From the NCBI GenBank assembly GCA_021613535.1, contig CP075495.1, positions 8,494,001 to 8,558,000 on the forward strand: a stretch of DNA of 64,000 nt. Reading direction: 5' to 3'. This DNA comes from Adineta vaga. Its lineage: Eukaryota; Rotifera. Each line of letters opens with the position of its first letter. Positions within the stretch are counted from its first letter, which is position 1. Shown one piece after another: positions 34,148 to 43,172 of the stretch. The translations under genes and the position numbers were made by a program. Below the pieces are notes generated by a model, which worked only from the letters and a program-made list of their open reading frames with translations, searched no databases and was not told where the DNA came from.

Positions 34148-35029
34148 TCAATGTGATGCTAATTTTGCTTGTTTTTCAGGCTTTGAAAGCTGTTGATGAT
34201 GGCCATCCGTTGATTCTAAATTCAAATAGTATTTTCATATAGAAAAACAGCAAGAAATTAATATTTTTATATACAGACTTGCTTTTGTTGCTTCATGTAA
34301 AGTAACTGGTGTTGAATTAGAAGGTGATGGACGTCCACTAATATTTCCACGATTTGAATTATATGTTCCATATTCTTGATGTTTAATTAAACGTGATGTT
34401 TTAAAAACTTGTTGTTGAATATCCCATTGTTTCATTTGTCTAAATGAAAATATTGAGAGACGTTCTAGTAGATTCTTTAAAAATACATACGAACGAAAAT
34501 CTTTATTCTGATTACGTTCCCAATTTTGAGTACTCAAATCAAAATGACTCCCAGCAAGACGACCTTTAGCAGCATTTTTATCACTCTAGAAAAATATTTT
34601 CTTCATACAATGAAATCAGTTGAAAATATGATATGGTTACATTTGGTTCAAAAACGGCAGGTGAATAAGGATCAACACCGTCTAACTGTCGACTTTTTAT
34701 TTCTTAAATATGAAAATTAATATCAATATCATATTTTTCAATTTAACAAACCTGCTGGTGAAGCAACATCAGGGAGTTCATAAACAACTGCACGTGTACT
34801 TTTGTCCCATGGGCGATCTAGATCAAATGAATTTGATCAAACCATCGAAAAGTAAATCTATAGTTTTACCTCCAACTGCTGAATCCGATTGAAGACGAAT
34901 TACGATAGCAGGAATAGTTGATTGTCGAAGTTGTAGTACACGCTTGAAAGAATCATATCGAATAAAAATTCTTTATTTGATACGAGGAAAACTTACTCGT
35001 GCATTTTGAAGAATTTGAAGGTTATTCAT
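34148..35029 (-). CDS. Orphan hydrophilic protein, last gene of the putative operon (gene F)
   Basis: Seven short exons join over 50-60 nt GT-AG introns into about 190 residues: MNNLQILQNARVLQLRQSTI at the start, then SDSAVGDRPWDKSTRAVVYE, SRQLDGVDPYSPAVFEPN, KNAAKGRLAGSHFDL, FKTSRLIKHQEYGTYNSN, and a basic end KPEKQAKLASH. The first 25 residues have Arg but no acid residues, as in mitochondrial leaders; the rest is hydrophilic and probably disordered. No family recognised. Its first two exon ends (phase 0, then phase 1) match those of the upstream neighbour (gene E), hinting at a shared origin. An acceptor-like AG lies 6 bases before the ATG. Confidence 0.6.
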
Positions 35030-35035
35030 ATTTAT

Positions 35036-35060
35036 CTAGAATGATAAAAAAAAGAAGAAA
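35036..35060 (-). promoter_or_regulatory. Acceptor-like site before gene F
   Basis: Minus strand ttcttttttttatcattctag, then ataaat and ATG. It lies in the 132-bp gap behind gene E; proposed spliced-leader acceptor. Confidence 0.5.
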
Positions 35061-35161
35061 ATAACTTCTAAGAGAATGTTACAGTTGAAAAAAGTAAAAA
35101 ATCATTAACATTTAATGTTAAGAAAGAAAAAAAGAAAATTTATTGTTTTCCTTGCTCAGAA

Positions 35162-35644
35162 TTATGTATCTGCTGAACCACCAGCTTTTCCATAGCGTGG
35201 ATCATTTCCAACAACTTTATTTGGTTGATTCCAATCTTTTCGTGTTGTACCTAAATAAAAACAAAAAATGTGTCATGTTATTATTACAGATATGCATATT
35301 TGCTCATACCAGGTTGTTTTGTATCATCAGTTACTGTCGATTTTTGTTTTTTCTCACCACCTTTAGATTTATTCAGATCACTACCACGTGCTGAACCAGA
35401 CTGTTGCATACCTATACAAAAACAATTGATAATAGTTTGATGAGTAGAAGATCAAACATCTAAATGACTTGACCTTTATGTTTTTCCGACGATGTTGATG
35501 ATCGTGGATCACTACCATCAAATCGAATTGATTGTACAAGAATTGCTGGTCGTTGCTATAAAAACAATTCAATTCGAAATCTTTCTGTTTTTTTTTATTT
35601 CAACATACACTGATGTTCGTTAATGATCGTCGTAGAGCTTGCAT
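35162..35644 (-). CDS. Small hydrophilic protein with basic leader (gene E of putative operon)
   Basis: Four exons give about 100 residues. The N-terminus MQALRRSLTNIS|QRPAILV is amphipathic and basic with no acid residue, as expected for a mitochondrial leader. The remainder is Gly/Ser/Lys/Asp-rich and lacks hydrophobic core residues (GSDPRSSTSSEKHKG, GSARGSDLNKSKGGEKKQ, NKVVGNDPRYGKAGGSADT), so it should be disordered. The composition resembles desiccation-related hydrophilic proteins, but no LEA repeat motif was found, so that is only a suggestion. It lies 173 bp behind the RING gene, with an acceptor-like tttttttttcag between. Confidence 0.6.
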
Positions 35645-35666
35645 GATGAAAGAAGAGGAAAATTTT

Positions 35667-35685
35667 CTGAAAAAAAAAGTTCAAT
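35667..35685 (-). promoter_or_regulatory. Acceptor-like site before gene E
   Basis: Minus strand aactttttttttcag, 22 bases before the ATG. A long pyrimidine tract ending in AG within the gap behind the RING gene; proposed spliced-leader acceptor. Confidence 0.55.
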
Positions 35686-35816
35686 GTAAAAATTTTTCAA
35701 AAAAAGAAAAATTCGTTTTTATTTAATCGAAAGAAAAACGAAAAGAAATAAACGTATATTACAGCTTAACTATTCTGACAAATGACTGAAAGAATCTACG
35801 GTATGTTCTGTTCGTT

Positions 35817-36902
35817 CTACCATTGAGATCGGCGAATTCGTTGCTGTTGTTGTTGTTGTTGTTGGTTCCAAAAATTATTTACAGAAGAAATAATTTGTTG
35901 ATATTCAGGTACTTGAATGCGGAAATATTTGGCAATCATAATTAAAACAGATAGAAGAAATAGAAAATTAAAATGATTGATAATCAAATGTAAAATCAGA
36001 ATGAATAAATTAAATAAAACAATAATTAAACAAATAATTATTGTTAAAAGATTAATATCCGATGGACGACGTTTATAACATATGAGAAAAAAATAGAGAG
36101 CAATGAATACGACACGAAATAGTGTTATTAGTGGTGAAAAATCGAATAAAAATTTCGTTAATGTTTCAATAAATGATGGAATCCATTGAGTAAAAACAAG
36201 CGAAAGAAATGATACGATAATATATGAAAAAATCGTACCAAAAAACATGACTGTTGCAAGTGTACAAAGAACAAATAGACAAATATATATTGCTTTTTTC
36301 AATTCAAATAATTCCGTTTCTAATGTATGAATACGACGATATAAATTTGAAAGATGTCTTTCAATTTGTTGTTCTTCAAGTGAAGGTTTATTTGGTGAAT
36401 TATTCGAATTTGATGATGAGGAAAGATTCATTAGTGTTTCTTCGTCTTCAGGACTAAGAGGAGATTGTTCAAGACAATTATTTCGAATATGAATGGAAAA
36501 ATTTCCACGATTAATTGTTTGTTTACAAACATTACATTGTACCTAAAATCATCAAATATGAATAATGATCAAGAATAGAGAAAAAAAGACTTTCCTTACT
36601 TCTAGTTCATCAAGAATATTTCTTATTACATGACTCGTCATTTTCAAATCATTTGGATTGATAATTGCTGCTCGACAACATGGACATTGTCGTAATTTTC
36701 TTATACAACGATTACAGAAGGAATTTTCACACATCGTATGCGTTTGAGGATCTATTAATGGATCTAAACATATGGGACAGATTAATGAGCGAGATATTTT
36801 ATCTTCGTTAATATAAGTATAATTATTAGCCAATGCTAATTCACGATTCGACGTAGTTGTACGAAACATCATTCGTAATTGATTCAATAATGTCGATGGC
36901 AT
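35817..36902 (-). CDS. RING-finger, multi-span membrane protein, probable E3 ubiquitin ligase (gene D of putative operon)
   Basis: Two exons joined over a short intron (about 36546-36600). An N-terminal C3HC4-like RING reads CPICLDPLIDPQTHTMCENS, FCNRCI, CPCC; the usual His before FC is replaced (CENSFC), as in some other RING proteins. A second small Cys/His group follows (CNVCKQTINRGNFSIHIRNNC). Then come a Ser/Asn-rich linker, a short coiled coil (HLSNLYRRIHTLETELFELK), and about four hydrophobic spans (about 35930-36290), ending in a poly-Gln stretch before RIRRSQW. RING proteins transfer ubiquitin from an E2; the spans place this one in a membrane. I infer a membrane E3, substrate unknown. 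It is cotranscribed, if the operon is real, with three small membrane proteins. Confidence 0.75.
35833..35863 (-). repeat. Gln codon run at the end of the RING protein
   Basis: Plus strand gttgctgttgttgttgttgttgttg reads as eight Gln codons on the minus strand. In frame and probably length-variable. Confidence 0.75.
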
Positions 36903-36912
36903 TTTTAATAAT

Positions 36913-36930
36913 CTAAAATAAAAACATTCA
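36913..36930 (-). promoter_or_regulatory. Acceptor-like site before the RING gene
   Basis: Minus strand gtttttattttag, then attattaaaa and ATG, inside the 76-bp gap behind gene C. Proposed spliced-leader acceptor. Confidence 0.55.
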
Positions 36931-36978
36931 TTTTTATATAGACACAAAAAAACACAAGACTATGTTTTTTTTTAACTT

Positions 36979-37506
36979 TTATACTGTCTGACGTATAGTT
37001 CGATAGATTGATCCAATACAATTAACATCAATCCACATATACAAGAAAATATCACTCGGAAGTCCTTGTTTAAAATGTAAATTCAAACATATTGAAGTAA
37101 GAATGGTCAGAATTTTCCAAAGAAAAAATATAAAACGATAATTTAAACCATGATTTGTACCTAAACCATAGTTATAGATAGAATAACTTCCAAACATTAA
37201 TATTGCCATATTGCATAGAAAATTAATATAATCAAGTATTTGTTTCTGTTCATTATATGATAAACAAAGTTGACCGGAAAGTTTTTTTTGAAAAGATAGT
37301 TGACTATAATTATAATTAGTTATTGATGATAAACGAGAGATGATTGTTTGATTGGAATAACTCGTTTTTATAGACGCTAATTCACCCTTCATTTTGTTCA
37401 TTTCTTTACTTAAATAGACAACATCAGAAAAACAAAGAAGAAAAATAGTAGTATAAAAACCGGCTATAACACCCAATACAATCGATGCAAGATTGGTTTC
37501 ATTCAT
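36979..37506 (-). CDS. Small multi-span membrane protein (gene C of putative operon)
   Basis: About 175 residues, single exon, starting at MNETNLASIVLGVIAGFYTT. The frame is open further upstream to 37572, but an acceptor-like ttatttttcttttag inside that extension (AG at 37542-37543) and the tight spacing favour the ATG at 37506. It has one N-terminal span, a polar or coiled stretch (SKEMNKMKGELASIKTSYS), then three spans (ILDYINFLCNMAILMFGSYS, FFLWKILTILTSICLNL, IFLYMWIDVNCIGSIY). No family recognised. The layout of span, helical polar loop and further spans resembles genes A and D. Confidence 0.65.
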   Translation of the reverse strand: MNETNLASIVLGVIAGFYTTIFLLCFSDVVYLSKEMNKMKGELASIKTSYSNQTIISRLSSITNYNYSQLSFQKKLSGQLCLSYNEQKQILDYINFLCNMAILMFGSYSIYNYGLGTNHGLNYRFIFFLWKILTILTSICLNLHFKQGLPSDIFLYMWIDVNCIGSIYRTIRQTV

Positions 37507-37541
37507 AGAAATATGACGAGAAAACAAAAGATTAATTTTGT

Positions 37542-37560
37542 CTAAAAGAAAAATAACATC
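37542..37560 (-). promoter_or_regulatory. Acceptor-like site before gene C
   Basis: Minus strand gttatttttcttttag, 35 bases before the preferred ATG at 37506. Proposed spliced-leader acceptor. Confidence 0.5.
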
Positions 37561-37589
37561 AATCTCTATCATATAAGAAATTCACATTT

Positions 37590-37618
37590 TCTTCTTCTTC
37601 TTCTTCTTCTTCTTCTTT
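37590..37618 (-). repeat. (CTT/GAA)n tract in an intercistronic gap
   Basis: Nine tandem ctt triplets on the plus strand (GAA in the transcript) between the stop of gene B and the acceptor of gene C. A simple repeat that could act as a purine-rich splicing enhancer, though this is only an inference. Confidence 0.8.
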
Positions 37619-37622
37619 TCTC

Positions 37623-38219
37623 CTATCTATTCCATACCCATACAACAGCAAATGAAACAATATACCACAACAAATATACAATAGTAAAGGGTTTTAAATA
37701 TCCCAGTAGATAATATTCCATAAGCATTCTGATTACTATCGATAGAATGGCAAGAATAAATACACAGAAATAATAAAAAACAAAATCTATTCCAATCGAT
37801 TCCTGATCAATATTCATTGTCATACTATCACCACCATGACCATCATCATCGACATCGGCATCATTCGTGAAAAATTCATTCGATTGTTTAAAACGTTGAT
37901 TTAATATAAATATAATTAATGATAATAGAAAACAAATATAAATGATCCAAGAGAATAGATTATACCAATATTCAATTGTATAACAACTGTACATTTTTCT
38001 TGGTAAAATTGTATTATTGATATCATTCGTTGAAGAGAATAAATCATGACTTAAATTAAAACGTTGAGCAACATCTTCAGACCAATTTAATGCAATTACT
38101 AATGATGAAGATACAAATTCCAAGAGATTTTCTAGACTTTCAGGTCGTACAATATAAACAATCGAAAGAGGAATAATGGAGCCAGCTGTCAAACCATACA
38201 TAAACATCGGACAACTCAT
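37623..38219 (-). CDS. Small multi-span membrane protein (gene B of putative operon)
   Basis: 198 residues, single exon, from MSCPMFMYGLTAGSIIPLSI to WYIVSFAVVWVWNR. It has about five hydrophobic spans: residues 5-25, a pair around LFSWIIYICFLLSLIIFIL, YYFCVFILAILSIVIRML, and the C-terminal IVYLLWYIVSFAVVWVW. A hydrophilic acid loop (NDADVDDDGHGGDS) and a sequon-bearing loop (FNLSHDLFSSTNDINNT) lie between them. No recognised family. The stop of gene A is only 51 bp upstream, too close for a separate promoter with a normal terminator. Confidence 0.65.
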   Translation of the reverse strand: MSCPMFMYGLTAGSIIPLSIVYIVRPESLENLLEFVSSSLVIALNWSEDVAQRFNLSHDLFSSTNDINNTILPRKMYSCYTIEYWYNLFSWIIYICFLLSLIIFILNQRFKQSNEFFTNDADVDDDGHGGDSMTMNIDQESIGIDFVFYYFCVFILAILSIVIRMLMEYYLLGYLKPFTIVYLLWYIVSFAVVWVWNR

Positions 38220-38240
38220 AATGAAATATTCAGTTTTAAT

Positions 38241-38268
38241 CTAAAATAGCTAAAAAAGAAAATAAAAC
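38241..38268 (-). promoter_or_regulatory. Acceptor-like sites between genes A and B
   Basis: Minus strand ttttattttcttttttag (AG at 38250-38251) and, nine bases on, a second attttag (38241-38242), all within the 51-bp A-B gap. The strongest spliced-leader acceptor candidate in the cluster. Confidence 0.6.
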
Positions 38269-38270
38269 AA

Positions 38271-38771
38271 CTAATGAATATAAACACGAACAAATAATAA
38301 AACAAGAAGTAACCAAGCTAAATTCGAATAATGAAAATGTTGTAAAGATGTATAGAATATCGATATCAATGAATAAGATATGATATTAACAATATGTAAT
38401 AATTTCATTGTTTGTGTTGTTGATGTATTAAATACACAGAGATGAAAAAGATAGAGAAATAATGAATAAAGTATAAAAGATGATGATATTGATGTAAAAT
38501 AAGAAATTAGTTTTCGTAACCATGAAATAATTGTATGAAATAATGTTGATGATGTTAATGTCTGTTCAATTTGTGAGACTTTTTTCTTTAAACTATTTAT
38601 ATCATGACGAAGTTCATTGATTTCTTTGGAATATTCAGATAAATCATATTTTGAATTATGTAAATAGGAAAGATTTTTATTGTTTATAGATGATGTTCGA
38701 TTATAAATATAGATTAATATGGTACAAACAATTGTCATCACACCAGTTTTTGTTCGAATTTGATTTAACAT
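38271..38771 (-). CDS. Small membrane protein with coiled coil (gene A, first of putative operon)
   Basis: 166 residues, single exon. It has one N-terminal span (TGVMTIVCTILIYIY), then a clear heptad stretch (EYSKEINELRHDINSLKKKV), and two or three hydrophobic spans (SSSFILYSLFLYLFHLCVF, LLHIVNIISYSLISIFY, LAWLLLVLLFVRVYIH). No recognised family. The ATG directly follows a minus-strand acceptor-like ctctttttaattaagtcag (AG at 38772-38773), so the first message may itself be trans-spliced or carry a 5' UTR intron. Confidence 0.65.
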   Translation of the reverse strand: MLNQIRTKTGVMTIVCTILIYIYNRTSSINNKNLSYLHNSKYDLSEYSKEINELRHDINSLKKKVSQIEQTLTSSTLFHTIISWLRKLISYFTSISSSFILYSLFLYLFHLCVFNTSTTQTMKLLHIVNIISYSLISIFYTSLQHFHYSNLAWLLLVLLFVRVYIH

Positions 38772-38773
38772 CT

Positions 38774-39391
38774 GACTTAATTAAAAAGAGACACACAATA
38801 ATGAGGTTTTTTAATAGTCAATTATGATATAACTTCTAGACCGATATGCATGTGTGTAGTAGTAGTAGTTGTAGTTAATGTTGTTGTTTTACACATACAA
38901 GATCATTCGAATGAATTAACCAATCAATAAACATATATAGATGGCGTTAAATACAATCGAATATTGAAAATTCGCTTTTATGTTAAAGTGAGTTTCGAAA
39001 CAAAAAGAGATCGAAGAAATTGAATTTGTTGATGATAGTATATAGAATTGAGATCATTATTAATTGACAAGAAAAAGAAAATCTTATTTGCGTTGATAAG
39101 AAACGTCTAAGTACTAGTAATCCTTATAGAAGTATCGAACATTTTCAAGAGAAAGGCTTCAGTTGACGTCTTGCACATGTAAGAGACATATTGATTTTTA
39201 AATAAATACGTATGATAGGATAGGATACATTTTACTGAATCCTATTTGAATCTTCTAATTTGACTTTTTAAAATCTTATGATTGGTGTTTAATAGTTACC
39301 AATATTGAGTTATAAGTTACTTCTTTTTATCAGTTAAAATCGAACTAAATCGTTATCTGTGCTTAACTGTTGCTATTATTATCATCATCAA
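38774..39391. promoter_or_regulatory. Divergent region between the putative operon (-) and the P450 gene (+)
   Basis: About 620 bp between outward-reading starts. Should hold the operon promoter and the P450 promoter. A tagtagtagtagttgtagtt run sits near 38857. The plus strand has ctttttatcag (about 39322-39332) upstream of the P450 ATG. Confidence 0.5.
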
Positions 39392-40807
39392 ATGATACTT
39401 TCAATTGTGCTCATAACGATCATATTTCTTCTCAATCTTGTCTGGTTAAAATATCGTCGAAATATACAGCATAAATCGACCATACCAGGTTTGTCTGCAT
39501 CTGATCCAGAACTTGGCAATCTTGGTGATATTGGTCGAGCTGGTAGTCTTCATCAATTTTTAACTAAATTACATAAAAAATTTGGACCTATTGCTTCATT
39601 CTATTGGAGTAAACAACGTGTTGTTAGTATAGCATCAACGGAAGCTTTTCATGATACACGTCGATTATTTGATCGTCCAATTTCATTGTTTGCTCCATTT
39701 GAGCCATTAATTGGTACTCATAGTATTCAATATGCAAATGGTGACATTGGAAGATACCGTCGAAAAAATCATTATGATGCTGCATTGTCACCCATAGCAC
39801 TTCGGGGACATTTTTTTGATATATTCCAACGTGTACTAAGCGAGAAAATGATTTTATGGCAATCAAACGAAGGGAAACCGTTGGTATTACAAGCGGAAAT
39901 GTTATCGATGGCTATTCGATCAATAACATTAGCTGCTTTTGGTTCGACAATATTATTTGGAGATGAAAAACGTATTGAACAAGCTTATAATACATGTTGG
40001 CATGAAATGGAAATGCGTATTCAAGGTCATGCGATGGATTCAAAACGTGAAGTTGAATTCAATGAAGCTCGAAAGTATTTTTTAGATAAAGTTAAAGAAA
40101 TTATTGCTGAATGTCGTCAACAATCTGGCGATAGAGAAAAATGTTTTATTGATTATTTATTAGCTGACGAAGAACATGTTCTTAGTGAAGAACATATTTG
40201 TGATGAAGTTATTACCATGTTTGTTGGTGGATTTCATACAACCGGAAATCTTCTTACATGGGTTTTATATTATTTAGCTAAAGATCAAAATGTTCAACAG
40301 CGTCTCTATGATGAACTTGTTCAAACATATGAAACAGAATTTCCATCATTTGAACAAATTGATCAAATGACGTATTTAACTAATATTATCAATGAATCAT
40401 TACGTTTATCAGTATTAGCACCATGGGCTGCACGAGTTTCAGCTGATGAACAGATTATCGTATGCGGGCAGATTATTCCAGCTGGTACGCCCATTATTCA
40501 AGCACTTGGTGTTGTGTTAGAAGATGAAAAAATTTGGTCAAATCCATCCGAATTCAATCCTGATCGATTCAATGATGAAAATAAGAAGAAAATTTCTACG
40601 TTAGCTTTTTCACCATTTGGATTTGCTGGTAAACGTATATGTCCCGGTTATCGATTTGCTGAATATGAAACAAGTTTATTCATAGCTGGTATCATACGAA
40701 CATATAAAGTAACTTTAGTTGATCCGACCATTCCTGTTATACCGGTACATGGTTTAGTTACAGCTCCTAAAGAAGAAGCTTTTGTTAGATTCAATCGAAG
40801 GGAATAA
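39392..40807 (+). CDS. CYP20A1: Cytochrome P450, CYP20-like
   Basis: A haem monooxygenase; CYP20A1 is an orphan P450 without an agreed substrate. 471 residues, single exon, starting at MILSIVLITIIFLLNLVWL, an ER membrane anchor. The N-terminal PGLSASDPELGNLGDIGRAG, then SLHQFLTKLHKKFGP, is the stretch that points to CYP20. The K-helix reads NESLRLS, the I-helix GGFHTTGN (acid residue of the usual AGxD/ET replaced by His), and the haem loop FSPFGFAGKRICPGYRFAE with the Cys ligand and Arg present. That loop is one residue longer between FG and the next Gly than the common FGxGxRxCxG. ALGVVLEDEKIWSNPSEFNP, then DRF, and a late EEAFVRFNRRE match the family end. No intron is present, unusual among its neighbours. 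Confidence 0.82.
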   Translation: MILSIVLITIIFLLNLVWLKYRRNIQHKSTIPGLSASDPELGNLGDIGRAGSLHQFLTKLHKKFGPIASFYWSKQRVVSIASTEAFHDTRRLFDRPISLFAPFEPLIGTHSIQYANGDIGRYRRKNHYDAALSPIALRGHFFDIFQRVLSEKMILWQSNEGKPLVLQAEMLSMAIRSITLAAFGSTILFGDEKRIEQAYNTCWHEMEMRIQGHAMDSKREVEFNEARKYFLDKVKEIIAECRQQSGDREKCFIDYLLADEEHVLSEEHICDEVITMFVGGFHTTGNLLTWVLYYLAKDQNVQQRLYDELVQTYETEFPSFEQIDQMTYLTNIINESLRLSVLAPWAARVSADEQIIVCGQIIPAGTPIIQALGVVLEDEKIWSNPSEFNPDRFNDENKKKISTLAFSPFGFAGKRICPGYRFAEYETSLFIAGIIRTYKVTLVDPTIPVIPVHGLVTAPKEEAFVRFNRRE

Positions 40808-41411
40808 TCGAAATCTTTTTCAAAAAGAGTATGGTCAAGTGAATGGCTTTTCTTTCAGTTAAATAAATATCATTGCAAGAAAATAAAATGTAGTGTACTT
40901 TCTTTTTACGAATCTAAACTATACAATGGAAATAATATATTTTTAAAGTATATACGATTATAAAAATGCAAAATAAACAAAATTTTTCGTTCTGTCAACT
41001 GTATATATATATATATATATATATCAACGAAACAATATGGTCTTATTTACTGATTGGTGAATATCTCTTACGAATAATAAACACAAAGAGGTTAATCTAT
41101 CTATATAAAAACAGATTAAATAACGATATTCACAAAAACCAATGAAATACCGTCTGATGAAATGAAGTTTTTTGCATCAGCATTTTTCTTGTCTTGAAAT
41201 AGGGTTCCATCAATATGCGAATAGTCTCATTCATTTTTTTTAGTTTTTAAATCTGTTTGTCTACATCATTCGAAAAAAAGTGTGATTGTAAATAATATTA
41301 TTAGTACGTTATTGTATTTTTTTGCAAATACCTTTAGATTCATTGTATTATGTCTAGCATAACAATGCTAACTAAGATGCAGAATTTTCAATATGTTTTT
41401 CTAGATTAGAA
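40808..41411. other. Gap between P450 and orphan gene, with acceptor-like site at its end
   Basis: About 600 bp without coding signal. It ends gtttttctag (AG at 41403-41404), seven bases before the next ATG, as seen at other possible trans-splice sites. Confidence 0.5.
41001..41024. repeat. (TA)n microsatellite
   Basis: About twelve tandem ta units in the gap downstream of the P450 gene. Confidence 0.9.
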
Positions 41412-42683
41412 ATGGCTGATAGTACTAGTTCATTACGAAATTTTACTCCTGATCAAACGAATCGTTTGAATGGTTTGAAAACTCGTCGACGAAGTATTTC
41501 AATAAGTTTACATGAAACAACAACACCGGCAATTAAATCTATATCATCATTAGAACATATTGATATATCTGATAATAATTCGTTATTGATTTCACCCTTA
41601 AATTCTGATTTATTATCCGCTTATGATAAATTAACAATATGGAAACGAACAATCGAAAAGCATTTAAATCGTATCTATTTACATAAACTCAAAGAAATTG
41701 ATGATTTATTATCCGATGGACAAACTCAGATTGATATTACTTTTGGCAATATTCCAGCATTTGAACAACTAGCAGTAGTAACATCACAACAAGAGATTCT
41801 TGACCATACATATGATAAGATTGAATTTAATCATCAATTATCTCAATTATTTGATTTAACAAGTAATAATATATTACTTGGCACATCTAATCATAATGTC
41901 GTAATTTATGATGATATCAAATCAAAATTAATGTTATACAATGAAAAATCTTATTTAAATTCATTTTATTGGGATACAAATGAATACGGTGATCCATGCG
42001 ATTTAACCTATTCGAATTATTTAGATCTTTATTGTATAATAACAAATCGTGGTTTATTTACATGGTCATCTGAAAATTTATCATTACCATTACATATTGA
42101 TTCAATTAAACCAATTGTAGGAAATCGTCTATGGACAATAGCATCAACAGACAGTCGCGCAGATGTATTTATCCTATTTAAATTAGGTAGTTATATTGAA
42201 AGATGGAATTCTATAGTGGGTACAAAATCTTGGCAACCTATTCAACGTTGGTCAAATCATGATCTATTTGAACGTAATGATCAACGTATACGAAGTATAC
42301 GAATGACAGCAAATTATGTTGCATGGACTGTTGAATCAACAAAAACATCGGAATGGCGTGTTGATTTACTTGATTACCATTTACGAATTATACGTCAGGG
42401 TATTCAAATCAGTCATTTAGATAAAAATTCGTCCTGTTTATTATCAAATTGTGGTCCTGATCATTTCCTTATTACGGATAGTAATTGTCATTTATTATTT
42501 TTACTTGATTCATATGGTCGAATGAAATTAAAAACAGATTCAATTATACATAAACGTATTAAAAATTCTGTTTTAATGAACAATAATAATCAACAATGGC
42601 TTGTTGTACGATTAGAACGACCAGATCAATTATATTTCATTGCATTGACAGATCAAACAGAAGTTTTAGATGGGCTTATCTAA
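41412..42683 (+). CDS. Orphan 423-residue protein, possible beta-propeller
   Basis: Single exon from MADSTSSLRNFTPDQTNRLN to QTEVLDGLI. After a Ser/Thr-rich start and a helical stretch (YDKLTIWKRTIEKHLNRIY) come repeated beta-type strands of about 40-50 residues with Trp/Tyr and Asp ends: NILLGTSNHNVVIYDDI, LDLYCIITNRGLFTWSS, NRLWTIASTDSRADVF, NYVAWTVESTKTSEWRVDL, DHFLITDSNCHLLFLLDSYG, QWLVVRLERPDQLYFIAL. This spacing suggests a degenerate propeller (WD40/NHL-like), but no signature residues are clear. Function unknown. It follows the P450 on the same strand after about 600 bp. Confidence 0.65.
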   Translation: MADSTSSLRNFTPDQTNRLNGLKTRRRSISISLHETTTPAIKSISSLEHIDISDNNSLLISPLNSDLLSAYDKLTIWKRTIEKHLNRIYLHKLKEIDDLLSDGQTQIDITFGNIPAFEQLAVVTSQQEILDHTYDKIEFNHQLSQLFDLTSNNILLGTSNHNVVIYDDIKSKLMLYNEKSYLNSFYWDTNEYGDPCDLTYSNYLDLYCIITNRGLFTWSSENLSLPLHIDSIKPIVGNRLWTIASTDSRADVFILFKLGSYIERWNSIVGTKSWQPIQRWSNHDLFERNDQRIRSIRMTANYVAWTVESTKTSEWRVDLLDYHLRIIRQGIQISHLDKNSSCLLSNCGPDHFLITDSNCHLLFLLDSYGRMKLKTDSIIHKRIKNSVLMNNNNQQWLVVRLERPDQLYFIALTDQTEVLDGLI

Positions 42684-43172
42684 GTTTATCTTTCTGATAT
42701 AATACATATATATACATAGATCTATATTAACCAAAAATTTTAACGAACAGTTTTTTTTCTTTCTGTGTGTGCTTTATTTTATTATTTTATTTATCTTTAC
42801 GTATATATGTTACTGTTTGATTTCGACAAAGAAACAAAAAAACGAAAGAAACATAACGCTGACAACTAGAAAAGTATTGAAGAAAACGAGGGTTCTACTT
42901 TTGACATAAGATCTGGTTTGACCTATTGATATTTGTTCAAATACAAAAATATACTAGTAATATTTGGATTTTAGAGATAAAGGTGTTACACTTTGTACAA
43001 TATTATCAGTTGTATTCTTGTTTGATAAACTTTGTTCAGGATATATCGAACAGGTGTAGATGACAACATATAAAAGTCGGTCGAATTATATGAATTTCTT
43101 CATATACAGAACTTGGTAAGTCAAATTTCGATTATTGTACGTTTCTGTGGAGTTTAATTGTAGTGTTAAAAA
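42684..43172. other. Gene-free stretch upstream of the secreted protein gene
   Basis: About 490 bp of AT-rich DNA. Presumed 3' UTR and promoter; no coding frame with support. Confidence 0.5.

Noticed and set aside
37507-37572. Longer start for membrane gene C
   Set aside because: The extension holds a pyrimidine tract and AG that look like an acceptor; the internal ATG fits better.
37590-37618. (CTT)n run as a CRISPR-like or tandem regulatory array
   Set aside because: Plain trinucleotide microsatellite without spacers.
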